Positions 27,121 through 35,551 of a stretch of 64,000 bases of DNA are shown one piece after another. A model generated the notes under the pieces. It was not told the origin of the DNA and made no database searches. It saw only the letters and a program-made list of their open reading frames with translations. This DNA is from Wenzhouxiangella marina (lineage in GTDB: Bacteria; Pseudomonadota; Gammaproteobacteria; Xanthomonadales; Wenzhouxiangellaceae), in the NCBI RefSeq assembly GCF_001187785.1, contig NZ_CP012154.1, positions 1,420,501 through 1,484,500 on the forward strand, read 5' to 3'. The stretch's first letter is position 1; each line of letters opens with the position of its first letter. The position numbers and the translations under genes were made by a program.

Positions 27121-27893
27121 GACTGGCCTCCACGAAAGGCGGCGAAGCGCGCGCGCCAATCCCGGCCCAGCGCTTCGAAGTCATCGCCGTCGGGCGCTCG
27201 ATGGGCCCAGGCCACCGATTGCCATTGGGCCGTCAAGCGCCGCATGAAGGCAAGCAGTTCATCGGGCGCCTGCGCGGCCCGGAGCTCACCGAGCACTTCC
27301 ATTTCCGTGCGCCCCCGAATCTCCGGCCGATCGGGCCACAGGCGCTGCAGCGCGCCGCGATAGAGCAGGCTGAGGGCCAGGCGGGGCTGGCCGTCTCGCC
27401 AGGCGGCCTCGGCGGCGCCGACGATGTCGTCGGGCAAGGGGGCATCCTCGTCTACGATGCGCTCGCTGCGGCTCGCCGGCAGGACGCGCTCGGAGCGCTT
27501 GCGCCGCCAGGCACCGAAGACTTCCGGGCGCCAGCGCATCAACAGCCAGAGGGTGAGGCCGATGAGCAGCAGGATCATGAGCAGACGCAGCACGATGGCA
27601 ATGGGTTCGAAATCGAAGTCGAGCCCGCCGTCCAGGTCCGGAGCCTCAGGCGCCCGGACCCGAACGTTCTGGGTCTGACAGAAGCGCAGCTCGGGTTGCT
27701 GGAGCATTTCACCGAGCTCGCGGCTGACCGGGTCCTCCGCCTCGCTGAGAATCTCGACCTGCGCCTCCCATTTGTCGCACTGGCGGGCCGTGATCGGGTT
27801 GGTCGGTCGCGGTACCGGGTCGTCGGCCAGCGCCGAATCGACGAGCAGCACGGCCAGCAGGCCAGCGAGGAGGATCCGAAGAAGCCTGCTCAT
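27117..27893 (-). CDS. DUF4129-like membrane protein with signal peptide
   Basis: A 258-residue protein: a signal peptide (LLAGLLAVLLVDSALA), a periplasmic segment, one helix (~residues 103-122, LRLLMILLLIGLTLWLLMRW), then a cytoplasmic tail of DUF4129 character (AAWRDGQPRLALSLLYRGAL, and TEMEVLGELRA). ATG 27893 overlaps the upstream stop. DUF4129 tails are common in MoxR operons. Family assignment rests on the tail. Confidence 0.75.
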   Translation of the reverse strand: MSRLLRILLAGLLAVLLVDSALADDPVPRPTNPITARQCDKWEAQVEILSEAEDPVSRELGEMLQQPELRFCQTQNVRVRAPEAPDLDGGLDFDFEPIAIVLRLLMILLLIGLTLWLLMRWRPEVFGAWRRKRSERVLPASRSERIVDEDAPLPDDIVGAAEAAWRDGQPRLALSLLYRGALQRLWPDRPEIRGRTEMEVLGELRAAQAPDELLAFMRRLTAQWQSVAWAHRAPDGDDFEALGRDWRARFAAFRGGQS

Positions 27894-28648
27894 GCGGCAC
27901 CCCGCTGGCGGTGGCGAGCGACCAGCGCCTCCAACTCGGGCTCCAGATCCCAGCATTCGAGGCGGCAGCGCTGGTTCAGGTAGAGGCCGAAGCCGGCGCC
28001 GACGTAGAAGGGTTCCACCAGCACCACCGCGGGCAGATAGATCAGTGCCGCGATCAGCCAGAAGCGATCCAGTTCGGCCTGCAGAACCAGCCAGTCGAAC
28101 AGCTCCATGCCCTCGGTCCAGCTCTCGGGCGCGAACTGTCCGAGGATCATCAGCACGGAACAGACCACGCCGAGCTCGATGATGGCGGCACTGAGGGACA
28201 GGCCGCTGGCCGCGCCGCGATCGTTCCAGGCCAGCAGGCGTGCCCGGCGCGCCCGTGCCCGGCCCTTCAGTCCTTCGAGTTGCCAGAGCGGCAGGCTCGC
28301 GCTGCGCGCGAAGTTGAATCGCTGCAGCAGCAGGGTCGCCAGGTGGCCGCCGCGCCACCAGCGAGGCCATTGCTTCAGGACCTGGCCCACCCCGGCCGGC
28401 TGATCGAGCAGATCATTGCTCAATTGGTGCAGCAGGGCGCGGTCGAGGGTGGGCTTGAACCACCACAGACCCAGCAGATAGAGCGGTGCCCAGAGCTGGC
28501 CGAGCAACAGCGCCGCCCCGATCAGCAGCGGCAGCATGGCCAGGGTGAGGCCGAGCTGCCGCGGCCAGTTGGCGCGCGTCAGCTGCAGGCCGAGGTCGAT
28601 GGCTTCGCCAGGTCCGCGGGGACGAAGCACGATTCGATCAGTCTGCAC
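27890..28648 (-). CDS. Polytopic membrane protein of the MoxR operon
   Basis: A 252-residue protein I cannot name, with about five hydrophobic helices (LTLAMLPLLIGAALLLG, LYLLGLWWFKP, a pair near residues 160-215). GTG 28648 is chosen: a strong GGAGG lies 8 bp before it, and the frame upstream overlaps the SpoIIM gene. The end (LYLNQRCRLECWDLEPEL) is cytoplasmic. It sits in a fixed operon position between SpoIIM and the DUF4129-like gene, so it probably belongs to the same envelope complex. Confidence 0.72.
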   Translation of the reverse strand: MQTDRIVLRPRGPGEAIDLGLQLTRANWPRQLGLTLAMLPLLIGAALLLGQLWAPLYLLGLWWFKPTLDRALLHQLSNDLLDQPAGVGQVLKQWPRWWRGGHLATLLLQRFNFARSASLPLWQLEGLKGRARARRARLLAWNDRGAASGLSLSAAIIELGVVCSVLMILGQFAPESWTEGMELFDWLVLQAELDRFWLIAALIYLPAVVLVEPFYVGAGFGLYLNQRCRLECWDLEPELEALVARHRQRGAA

Positions 28649-29606
28649 GGGGCGGGCCTCCGGCACGTCCTGCAAACAGGAAGTAGGCCAGCACGAGCAG
28701 CCACAGGGCGCCGCCGACCAGGTACTTGATCTGACTGGGGAGGGCGCTGGCCGACCAGAAGGCTTCCAGTCCGGCGGCCAGCAGCAGCATCGCCATGACG
28801 CCGTAGAGCATGCGGACGGCCCGGCGTGCGCCCAGCCGAAGGGCCGCCATGCGGCCATAGGGTCCGGGGAAGAGCAGGCTCAGACCCATGCGCCCGCCGG
28901 CAGCCCCGGCCAGGGCGATGGCCGGGAGTTCGAAGGCGCCGTGGCCGATCACGAAGGTGGTGAAGTTCTCCTGATAGCCGCTCAGGCTGAGGTGGGCCGC
29001 CACGGCGCCGATCTGGACGCCATTGAACAGCAGGATCAGCGCCGAGCCGATGCCGAAGACCAGGCCGGCGCCGAAGGTGCGCAGGGCCACGCCGACGTTG
29101 TTCATGATGTAGAAGGCGAACATGACCACATCGTCTTCGGCCGAACGCTGGATGCCCTTGGCGCCGCCGTACATGGACTCGTATTGTTCGACCGTGCCGG
29201 CGCTCAATACGCGGTAGACGAACTCCGGCGATTGTGCGATCTGCCAGCTCAGCCAGATCATCGGTCCGAAAAGCAGCAGACAGGCCAGCAGGACCAGGCG
29301 CCACTCGGCACGGATCATGGCAGGGAAATCCCGTGCGAAGAAGCGACCGATGGAGCGGCCGAGATGGCTCTTCGGCCGATACAGATAGGCGTGACCGAGA
29401 CGGACACGATGCTCGAGTTCATCGACCAGGCTCAGGCTGTAGCCGCGGGTGCGGGCCAGCGCCAGGTCGTTGCAGAGGGCTCGATAGCGTGCCGGGAAAT
29501 CGCTCAGGTCGGCATCGCTGCCACGCTTCCTGCGCAGGCGTTCGAGCTGAGCGTCGTACTGGGCCCAGCGCGCCTCGCGGCTTTGTACGAAACGGCCCTG
29601 CTTCAT
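28638..29606 (-). CDS. SpoIIM-family membrane protein
   Basis: A 322-residue protein. The N-terminal ~110 residues are soluble (FPARYRALCNDLALARTRGYS), then come six or so helices. The pattern MNNVGVALRTFGAGLVFGIGS followed by FVIGHGAFELPAIALAGAAG is the stage II sporulation protein M signature. In non-sporulating bacteria SpoIIM homologues occur with RDD and MoxR genes, as here. ATG 29606 overlaps the RDD stop. No sporulation role is implied. Confidence 0.92.
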   Translation of the reverse strand: MKQGRFVQSREARWAQYDAQLERLRRKRGSDADLSDFPARYRALCNDLALARTRGYSLSLVDELEHRVRLGHAYLYRPKSHLGRSIGRFFARDFPAMIRAEWRLVLLACLLLFGPMIWLSWQIAQSPEFVYRVLSAGTVEQYESMYGGAKGIQRSAEDDVVMFAFYIMNNVGVALRTFGAGLVFGIGSALILLFNGVQIGAVAAHLSLSGYQENFTTFVIGHGAFELPAIALAGAAGGRMGLSLLFPGPYGRMAALRLGARRAVRMLYGVMAMLLLAAGLEAFWSASALPSQIKYLVGGALWLLVLAYFLFAGRAGGPPRAD

Positions 29607-30316
29607 GGCTGGCCTCCTCGCAGCGCGCGCGCCCAGGCCTGGACCCGGGCCACGCCGGCGGACCCGTCGAGTCCGGTCAGTGGGCTGAGCTGGTTGCACA
29701 GATCGGCGGCGCGCTCGGGGTTGAGGCGCACACTGCGCTCGGCCAGATCCAGGATCGTTCGTTGTTCATCGGCATTGAGCGCGATGGGCACGGGTTCCGC
29801 AGGCCCCTCGGGCAGGCTGCCGCGACCATTGGCTTCCCGGCCGGTCCGAATCACGACCGTGCCGGCCGCCAGATCACCGAGGCGCTGGAAGCGAGCGTTG
29901 GACAGCATCGCGATCAGCCCCGTGGTGTAGAACAGCGGCAGAAAATCGACCTGGCGCACCAGGTTCCGCACGATCGAGGCGCCCCAGCTGATCGGCGTAC
30001 CGTCCTGCATCATCACTTTCAACCTTGCAACGCGTTTGCCGGGCGTGGCGCCGTGGCTCAGGACTTCGAACAGCACCGGGTACCACCAGTTGATCAGAAA
30101 CCAGGCCAGTAGCATCACGGCCAGGCCGACCGCCTGCAGCCATGCGAGCAGCCAGCCCAGGGCAAAGAGCAGGGCCGCGCGAATGACGAGGTCCAGCAGC
30201 CAGGCGCCGCCACGAGGGATCGGGCCGGCCGGATTCAGGGGCAGTTCGATCCCGTCCGGTGTCTCCACCGGCGCCAGGGTGTCGATCGTCCTGCGCGGTC
30301 GATCAGTCCACGTCAC
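29603..30316 (-). CDS. RDD-family membrane protein
   Basis: A 237-residue protein with the RDD signature: PIPRGGAWLLDLVIRAALLF (the Arg and Asp-Asp-like acidic positions), LSHGATPGKRVARLKV and FQRLGDLAAGTVVIR. A cytoplasmic tail of ~70 residues follows. GTG 30316 overlaps the previous gene by 14 bp. RDD proteins are small membrane proteins; some work as transporters. It is the second gene of the eight-gene operon. Confidence 0.9.
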   Translation of the reverse strand: MTWTDRPRRTIDTLAPVETPDGIELPLNPAGPIPRGGAWLLDLVIRAALLFALGWLLAWLQAVGLAVMLLAWFLINWWYPVLFEVLSHGATPGKRVARLKVMMQDGTPISWGASIVRNLVRQVDFLPLFYTTGLIAMLSNARFQRLGDLAAGTVVIRTGREANGRGSLPEGPAEPVPIALNADEQRTILDLAERSVRLNPERAADLCNQLSPLTGLDGSAGVARVQAWARALRGGQP

Positions 30317-31112
30317 CGATGTAGATTTCCCGGTAAGCGATGTAGTTGGCGCAGGTCAGCCAGGGGATGACGATCAACAGCCCGAGTCCCAGCGGAATCA
30401 GACCGAAGAGGAACAGACCGATCGCGATCACGCTGTAGACCAGGAAGGGGATGATGTTGCGAAGGCAGCCCTGAAAGCTCATCTTCATGGCGTCGATCGG
30501 GGCCTGGTCGTGCAGGACGATCAGATGCGGTGCGAACCAGATCAGCATCATCACCGGCAGGGTGATGGCGAAGTAGATCAGCATGCCGAGCAGCAAGCTC
30601 AGCATGAACTGGACGGGCGGACCATTGACGGCGTTGGGATCGAAGCCGCCGGTGATGACTGCTGCGCTTCCAATCATCACGGACATCACCAGAATCGCGA
30701 TCAGGGTGGCCACCACGTTCGCGGCCAGGTAGATCAAGGCGGCGATGGCCAGTGGGGCGAAATGGGAACTGAAGCCGGCGAACAGGTCCTCGAAGCGGGC
30801 GTTGCCTTCCGTTCGCACGCGTTCGCAGGCCACGACCCAGCCGGCGAAGAAGAAGGGCATGAGCAGGCCCGAGGCCATCCCCAGCAGGGGGATCATGCCG
30901 ATCGCCATCAGGATCAGGCCCGAGATCAGGAACATGCCGATGAACGGCCCCATGCCGGCCTGCAGCAGGCCCCAGCCTCGGGCGATCCAGCTACCGCCCC
31001 GGGCAGCGCTGCAGGCGTTGGGCGGATCGAGCAATTGCCCGGCGGCGCCCTCCGGCCGGGGCGGCTCGATGTCGGCTTCGGGCGGCTGATACGGGTTGGA
31101 CGTCTCGGTCAT
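30303..31112 (-). CDS. BPSS1780-like multi-pass membrane protein
   Basis: A 269-residue protein beginning MTETSNPYQPPEADIEPP, a typical proline-rich cytoplasmic start, then WIARGWGLLQAGMGPFIGMF and six helices arranged as three pairs. GMIPLLGMASGLLMPFFFAG matches the pattern of BPSS1780-type membrane proteins. It is the first gene of the leftward MoxR operon. Its start lies about 60 bp from the purT stop on the same strand, so purT transcription may run into it. Confidence 0.72.
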   Translation of the reverse strand: MTETSNPYQPPEADIEPPRPEGAAGQLLDPPNACSAARGGSWIARGWGLLQAGMGPFIGMFLISGLILMAIGMIPLLGMASGLLMPFFFAGWVVACERVRTEGNARFEDLFAGFSSHFAPLAIAALIYLAANVVATLIAILVMSVMIGSAAVITGGFDPNAVNGPPVQFMLSLLLGMLIYFAITLPVMMLIWFAPHLIVLHDQAPIDAMKMSFQGCLRNIIPFLVYSVIAIGLFLFGLIPLGLGLLIVIPWLTCANYIAYREIYIGDVD

Positions 31113-31172
31113 TCGTGCTGGCCCCTACGGAATGCGGCTGATGCTGTGAACCGTACCACAGCCCGGCGCGGC

Positions 31173-32354
31173 TTACTGCTCGACCTCGATGGCGTCGCGG
31201 ACCCTGCAGGCCTTGCGGCGAGCGTCGTCGATCGAGCTTCCCAGGGCCAGGCCCACGCCCATGCGCCGGCGGCCGCCGACCTCGGGTTTTCCGAACAGGC
31301 GAAGATCGGTTTCGGGTTCGGCCAGGGCGCGATCGAGTCCACCGAAAGCGACCTGCGACGAGCGCCCCTCGACCAGCAGGGCGGCCGAGGCCGCGGGCCC
31401 GTACTGGGTGATGTGCGGAATCGGTAGGCCGAGGATCGCGCGGGCGTGCAGCTCGAACTGAGACAGGTTCTGGGAGATCAGGGTCACCATGCCGGTGTCG
31501 TGCGGCCGAGGTGAGACCTCGCTGAACCAGACCCGGTCGCCCTTGATGAACAATTCGACCCCGAACAGGCCGTGGCCACCGAGGGCGTCGGTCACCGCGC
31601 CGGCGATGCGCTCGGCTTCCAGGCGGGCGGTTTCGCTCATCGGCTGCGGCTGCCATGACTCGCGGTAGTCGCCGTCCTCCTGGACGTGGCCGATGGGGTC
31701 ACAGAAGCGAGTGCCGGCGGTGTGGCGGACGGTCAGCAGGGTGATTTCGTAGTCGAAATCGATGAAACCCTCGACGATGACCCGGCCCTCACCGGCCCGG
31801 CCGCCATGCTGGGCGTATTCCCAGGCCGCGTCGATGTCGCCTGCTGACCGGATCAGGCTCTGACCCTTGCCGGACGAGGACATGATCGGCTTGACCAGGC
31901 AGGGCAGGCCGATGTCGGCGACGGCCTGGTCGAACTCTTCTCGGCTGCCGGCGAAGCGATAGGGCGAGGTCGGCAGCTCCAGCTCCTCGGCGGCCAGGCG
32001 GCGGATGCCTTCTCGGTTCATGGTCAGGTGCGCGGCGCGTGCCGTCGGGATGACACGGTGGCCCTCGCTTTCGAGTAGCTGGAGGGTCTCGGTGGCGATG
32101 GCTTCGATCTCGGGCACGATCAGATGCGGTTGCACGAGTTCGACCAGGCCGTGCAGCGCCTGGCCGTCGAGCATGTCGATGACATGATGATGGTGCGCAA
32201 CCTGCATGGCCGGGGCGTTCGGGTAGCGGTCCACGGCGGTGACTTCGACGCCCAGGCGCTGCAGGGCAATGGCGACTTCCTTGCCGAGCTCACCGCTGCC
32301 GAGCAGCATGGCGCGAGTGGCGGTGGGGGACAGGGGCGTTCCGATCCGGGTCAT
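31173..32354 (-). CDS. purT: Formate-dependent phosphoribosylglycinamide formyltransferase
   Basis: A 393-residue ATP-grasp enzyme, close to the E. coli length. It uses ATP and formate to make formyl-GAR in purine synthesis, without folate. Landmarks: [20 protein letters not shown] at the N-terminal nucleotide fold, [15 protein letters not shown]-like [14 protein letters not shown] at the ATP loop, [35 protein letters not shown] near the active site. Start ATG 32354 gives the usual N-terminus. It diverges from the XRE cassette; the 200-bp gap between them holds the tandem repeats at 32427-32449. Confidence 0.96.
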   Translation of the reverse strand: MTRIGTPLSPTATRAMLLGSGELGKEVAIALQRLGVEVTAVDRYPNAPAMQVAHHHHVIDMLDGQALHGLVELVQPHLIVPEIEAIATETLQLLESEGHRVIPTARAAHLTMNREGIRRLAAEELELPTSPYRFAGSREEFDQAVADIGLPCLVKPIMSSSGKGQSLIRSAGDIDAAWEYAQHGGRAGEGRVIVEGFIDFDYEITLLTVRHTAGTRFCDPIGHVQEDGDYRESWQPQPMSETARLEAERIAGAVTDALGGHGLFGVELFIKGDRVWFSEVSPRPHDTGMVTLISQNLSQFELHARAILGLPIPHITQYGPAASAALLVEGRSSQVAFGGLDRALAEPETDLRLFGKPEVGGRRRMGVGLALGSSIDDARRKACRVRDAIEVEQ

Positions 32355-32426
32355 GGAAATCTCTGCAGCGATGGTCGAAGCGCAAGAGTCTACCCGGATC
32401 GGGTCAGAAAGGGCGCCGCCTCGATC

Positions 32427-32449
32427 CTGTCGCATGACTGTCGCATGCG
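32427..32449. promoter_or_regulatory. Tandem 11-bp repeat with embedded inverted CGCATG
   Basis: CTGTCGCATG occurs at 32427-32436 and again at 32438-32447, one helical turn apart. CGCATG (32431-32436) and CATGCG (32444-32449) also form an inverted pair. It lies in the divergent gap between purT (start 32354) and the XRE cassette (start 32555). A regulator site is inferred; the protein is unknown, but the XRE product of the cassette is an obvious candidate. Confidence 0.35.
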
Positions 32450-32554
32450 TCGCTGTGACAGTTCTGTGCCATGGCGCTCGCCTGACGTTGGTGTCGAGGC
32501 ATACAGGCTCTGAAATGGGTTCCGCGCAGCATCGCGCTGATACGAGGAACCGAA

Positions 32555-33040
32555 ATGACACACAATATCGAACATGGACGTCACCAGGACGGGCACCAGG
32601 AAGTACGCATGAAACTCAGTCTGAGCAAGGGAATCCAGGGCTGGTTCGACGTCGATGGAAAGACCATCAGCATCTGGGCATCCAGCTGGACCGGGCGCGA
32701 GATTGTTCGCGTAGATGACGCAGCGGGAGAGCGCGTGGTCTCCGACAAGCGCAGCTTCCGCTTCACCACGCCGCATGAATTCAAGTTGGGTGATTCGGAG
32801 TACCGGATCGAGGTCAATGTGAACTTCGGTCGGGCCGAGTTCCGCCTCTACAAGGACGGCGTGCTGATCGATTCCGACTGCATCAGCCAGCAGCCGCTTC
32901 GCTTCGACCCGGTGACCGGCAAGCTGGATTGGGGTCATTTGCTCAAGAAGGCCGTGCTCCCGATCCTCGCTGGCCTCGTGGCCGGTCTGGCCTTCGGCTA
33001 CCTGATCGGCAGCCTGGTCAAGGGCTGGGGAGGCGCGTGA
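32555..33040 (+). CDS. Unknown tail-anchored protein, first gene of XRE cassette
   Basis: A 161-residue protein I do not recognise. ATG 32555 has GAGGA before it; the in-frame ATG 32609 ([13 protein letters not shown]) also has an AGGAAG site, and both may be used. Residues ~19-125 read as a beta-rich soluble domain ([48 protein letters not shown]). The end is a membrane helix ([20 protein letters not shown]). Topology suggests a cytoplasmic domain anchored by its tail. Its stop overlaps the next ATG (TGATG). Confidence 0.72.
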   Translation: MTHNIEHGRHQDGHQEVRMKLSLSKGIQGWFDVDGKTISIWASSWTGREIVRVDDAAGERVVSDKRSFRFTTPHEFKLGDSEYRIEVNVNFGRAEFRLYKDGVLIDSDCISQQPLRFDPVTGKLDWGHLLKKAVLPILAGLVAGLAFGYLIGSLVKGWGGA

Positions 33041-33162
33041 TGGTCAAGTGTCTGCACTGGCTCTGGAGCCGATTGTTCGTCCGTCTTCCCGCGCTGAGCT
33101 TCCTGCTGGCCTGGTTCGCCGCCATGCAGGAGCAGCTGGGCCTGTTCGGAGGCCCGGGCTGA
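33040..33162 (+). CDS. 40-residue membrane microprotein
   Basis: A tiny gene with ATG 33040 in a TGATG overlap with the gene before, and TGA overlapping the ATG of the gene after. The product has one basic/aromatic start ([16 protein letters not shown]), one hydrophobic helix (PALSFLLAWFAAMQ) and a short G-rich end. Tight coupling on both sides is the main support. Function is unknown; it may sit with its two neighbours in the membrane. Confidence 0.6.
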   Translation: MVKCLHWLWSRLFVRLPALSFLLAWFAAMQEQLGLFGGPG

Positions 33163-33482
33163 TGGAGGTCAACAGCGAACTGGTTCGAGTGGCGCGCACC
33201 GAGCGTGGCTGGACCCAGCAGCAGCTGGCCGAAATCGCGGACCTGAGTCTGAGAACGGTCCAACGCGTGGAGAACCAGTCGGCGGCCTCGCAGGAAACGA
33301 TCTCGTCCCTGTGTGCCGTGCTGGAACTCGATCGCCGGCGATTGCTGGCGATCGATCTCGAGCGGCCCGAGCACCTTCGGGCCGTTCGGCGTGCTCAGTG
33401 GCTGATGCCCGTCGCGGTGGCTTTCGGCGCCCTGCTGGGTTCGGGGGCGACCCTGACCGTCATGTGGTGGCTCGGGTCCTGA
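33162..33482 (+). CDS. Membrane-tethered XRE-family transcription regulator
   Basis: A 106-residue protein. Residues ~6-62 are a helix-turn-helix of the Cro/C1 type (VARTERGWTQQQLAEIADLS, LRTVQRVENQ). After a short linker come one or two membrane helices (WLMPVAVAFGALLGSG, ATLTVMWWLG). A DNA-binding domain fixed to the inner membrane by its C-terminus is typical of stress- or signal-sensing regulators. It is the third gene of the stop/start-coupled cassette, which suggests that the two upstream membrane products set its activity. It ends 12 bp before the convergent oxidoreductase gene. Confidence 0.82.
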   Translation: MEVNSELVRVARTERGWTQQQLAEIADLSLRTVQRVENQSAASQETISSLCAVLELDRRRLLAIDLERPEHLRAVRRAQWLMPVAVAFGALLGSGATLTVMWWLGS

Positions 33483-33494
33483 ATCGGGCCCGGG

Positions 33495-34469
33495 TCAAGG
33501 CGTGATCACCAGGCTGCCGCTGGAGCGACGCTCGAACAGTTCGGCGAAGGCCGTGCCGGCCTGGTCCAGGGTGAAGACCCGGGTTGGTGCCGTGTCGATC
33601 CGGCCCTTCAGGGTCCACTCGGCCAGGGTCTGGATCACCGGTGGGACCACCGACGGGTCGGCCATGACCGTGCCACCCCAGTTGACGCCGTGGATGGAGC
33701 AGCGCTTGAGCAGCGGCAGGTTCATCGGGATGCGGCCGATGCCGGTGACGAAGCCGACGACGAGAAAGCGACCGCCCGGGGCGATGACCCGCAGCGCGGC
33801 CTCGGACAGCTCGCCGCCGACCGGATCGTAGATCAGATCCACGCCGCGGCCCCCGGTGGCCGCTTTGACCTGCTCGCGCCAGTCTTCGGCCGTGTAGTCG
33901 ATGGCCAGTTCCGCGCCATGCTTCAGGCAGTGCTTGCGCTTGGCCTCGCTCGAGGCGCAGGCGATGACTCTGGCACCCAGGGCCTTCGCGCATTCGATGG
34001 CGGTGGTGCCGGTGCTGCCCGACGCCCCGAGCACCAGCACGGTCTCTCCGGGTCGGGTCTGGCCGATCTCGCGCAGGCCGTACAGGCTGGTGGCCCAGGA
34101 AATGAAGAAATTGGCCGCATCGACCGGATCGATGCCGGACGGCAGCGGGGCGCAGTTTGCGGCCGGCAGGATCAGCTGCTCGGCCAGGCCCCCATGCAGG
34201 GTGAAGGCGGCCACTGGCATGCCAGGCTTCAGGTGCTCCACACCCTCGCCGACTGCCTTGACGGTGCCGGCCAGGGAACTGCCGGGCACGAAGGGCAGGT
34301 CGGGGCGGATCTGATAGTCGCCGCGAATCAGCAGGCCGTCGAAGTAACCCACGCCCACGCCGTCGACCTTCAGGCGGACCTGCCCCTTGGCTGGTGCGCC
34401 GGGTGCGGGCAGTTCGCTGGGCTCGATCCGAGCGGGGTCGCAGAATTCGGTGATCTGGATGGCGCGCAT
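33495..34469 (-). CDS. Zinc-free NAD(P)H:quinone oxidoreductase-type MDR enzyme
   Basis: A 324-residue medium-chain dehydrogenase/reductase. The GroES-like start has GYFDGLLIRGDYQ in place of the zinc-binding cysteine and histidine, and FVPGSSLAGTVKAVG follows. The Rossmann loop is VLGASGSTGTTAIECAKALGA. YDPVGGELSEAALRVIAPGG and a final FTLDQAGTAFAELFER are typical of quinone oxidoreductases that use NADPH. It should reduce quinones or enones. Start ATG 34469. It is isolated between two convergent/divergent genes. Confidence 0.9.
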   Translation of the reverse strand: MRAIQITEFCDPARIEPSELPAPGAPAKGQVRLKVDGVGVGYFDGLLIRGDYQIRPDLPFVPGSSLAGTVKAVGEGVEHLKPGMPVAAFTLHGGLAEQLILPAANCAPLPSGIDPVDAANFFISWATSLYGLREIGQTRPGETVLVLGASGSTGTTAIECAKALGARVIACASSEAKRKHCLKHGAELAIDYTAEDWREQVKAATGGRGVDLIYDPVGGELSEAALRVIAPGGRFLVVGFVTGIGRIPMNLPLLKRCSIHGVNWGGTVMADPSVVPPVIQTLAEWTLKGRIDTAPTRVFTLDQAGTAFAELFERRSSGSLVITP

Positions 34470-34603
34470 GGGGATGGGGTCTCCTGGTCGGGTTTGTGGT
34501 CCGGGTGATTATCCCCGATCGATTTCGGCTTCGTTGTCACCGCCTGATCGATCAGGAATTAGACTCTCGTGAGCGTTCATCATCTTCAGAGGCCGTGATC
34601 CGG

Positions 34604-35539
34604 ATGTCACGCGATGCCCATGCACCGCCCGAGCTCACCTACACCGGGCTGAAACTGGACCGAAGCCCCGCCCTCAGGGAGAGGGAGGACTGGCTGGAGG
34701 CCAGCCTTGCGCATCCCGACGCGCGCGTTCTGCCGGTCTGGCAGGCCCGGAATCTGGTCGAACATCGGGATGGACGGCCCGTGCCGGCGGCTCGGCTGGA
34801 TGATCTCGAGCGGGCCAGCGAAGTGCTGTTGCTGGGCATGGCGGGCGAGGCGCCGGTGCTCGCTGCCGATCTTTCGGACCTGGAGCGCGAGGACGCCGAC
34901 GCACTGACCGGTTCCTATGATTTTGTCGATCTGCGCAAGATCGGCGCGACGCTGGGTCGTGAAGACGCGGCCTTGCTCAGCTATGCCAGGGGACTGGTCC
35001 ACTGGCATCGAGCCCATCGGCACTGCGGGGTCTGCGGTCAGCCCACGGTCAGTGGACGCGCTGGCATGGTCAGGACGTGCTCGGACCCCGCCTGCGCTCA
35101 GCCGACCTTCCCGCGTATCGACCCGGCCATCATCGTTCTTGTCGAAGACCCGGAGACGGACCGCTGCCTGCTGGGCCGCGCCGCCGGCTGGCCGGGCGGC
35201 GTGTACTCGACCCTGGCTGGCTTCGTCGAGCCGGGTGAGTCACTGGAAGAAGCCGTGGCGCGTGAAGTGAAAGAGGAATCGGGGATCGACGTGGACTCGG
35301 TGCGCTACCTCGCCTCCCAGCCCTGGCCCTTTCCCTCGTCCATGATGCTCGGCTTCCAGGCCCGCGCCCGAAGCACGGCGATTACCCGCCACGACGAAGA
35401 GCTGGAGGACGCGCGCTGGTTCAGCCGCGAGGAGCTGCAATCAGCCGGCACCTGGGGCGAAGACGCCGAAATCTGTCTGCCACGCGAGGACTCGATCGCC
35501 CGCTATCTGATCGAGCAATGGCTAAATTCGCAGGGCTGA
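34604..35539 (+). CDS. nudC: NAD+ (NADH) pyrophosphatase / RNA decapping Nudix hydrolase
   Basis: A 311-residue enzyme that cuts NADH or NAD caps. Start ATG 34604 (MSRDAHAPPELTYTG) is favoured; GTG 34595 and an ATG at 34496 are in frame. A zinc ribbon has HCGVCGQPT and CSDPACAQPTFPR. The Nudix box is GFVEPGESLEEA followed by REVKEESG. SQPWPFPSSMML is the NudC signature just after it. The last 72 bp (35468-35539) have a partial copy at 37007-37078, beyond the HEAT gene. This is covered in the repeat entries. Confidence 0.95.
   Translation: MSRDAHAPPELTYTGLKLDRSPALREREDWLEASLAHPDARVLPVWQARNLVEHRDGRPVPAARLDDLERASEVLLLGMAGEAPVLAADLSDLEREDADALTGSYDFVDLRKIGATLGREDAALLSYARGLVHWHRAHRHCGVCGQPTVSGRAGMVRTCSDPACAQPTFPRIDPAIIVLVEDPETDRCLLGRAAGWPGGVYSTLAGFVEPGESLEEAVAREVKEESGIDVDSVRYLASQPWPFPSSMMLGFQARARSTAITRHDEELEDARWFSREELQSAGTWGEDAEICLPREDSIARYLIEQWLNSQG
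35468..35539. repeat. Direct repeat, left copy: 3' end of nudC
   Basis: 72 bp, coding ICLPREDSIARYLIEQWLNSQG and stop (22 residues, given here only as its start ICLPRED and end WLNSQG in the functional sense). It matches 37007-37078 at 62 of 72 positions. The last ~20 bp differ most: this copy is A/T-richer (GCTAAATTCG) than the right copy (GTTGGCGGGG). Confidence 0.88.
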
Positions 35540-35551
35540 GCCGGGCAAGCG

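Noticed and set aside
28638-29606. Evidence of sporulation from the SpoIIM homologue.
   Set aside because: SpoIIM-like proteins are common in MoxR/RDD operons of non-spore-formers, and no other sporulation gene is present.
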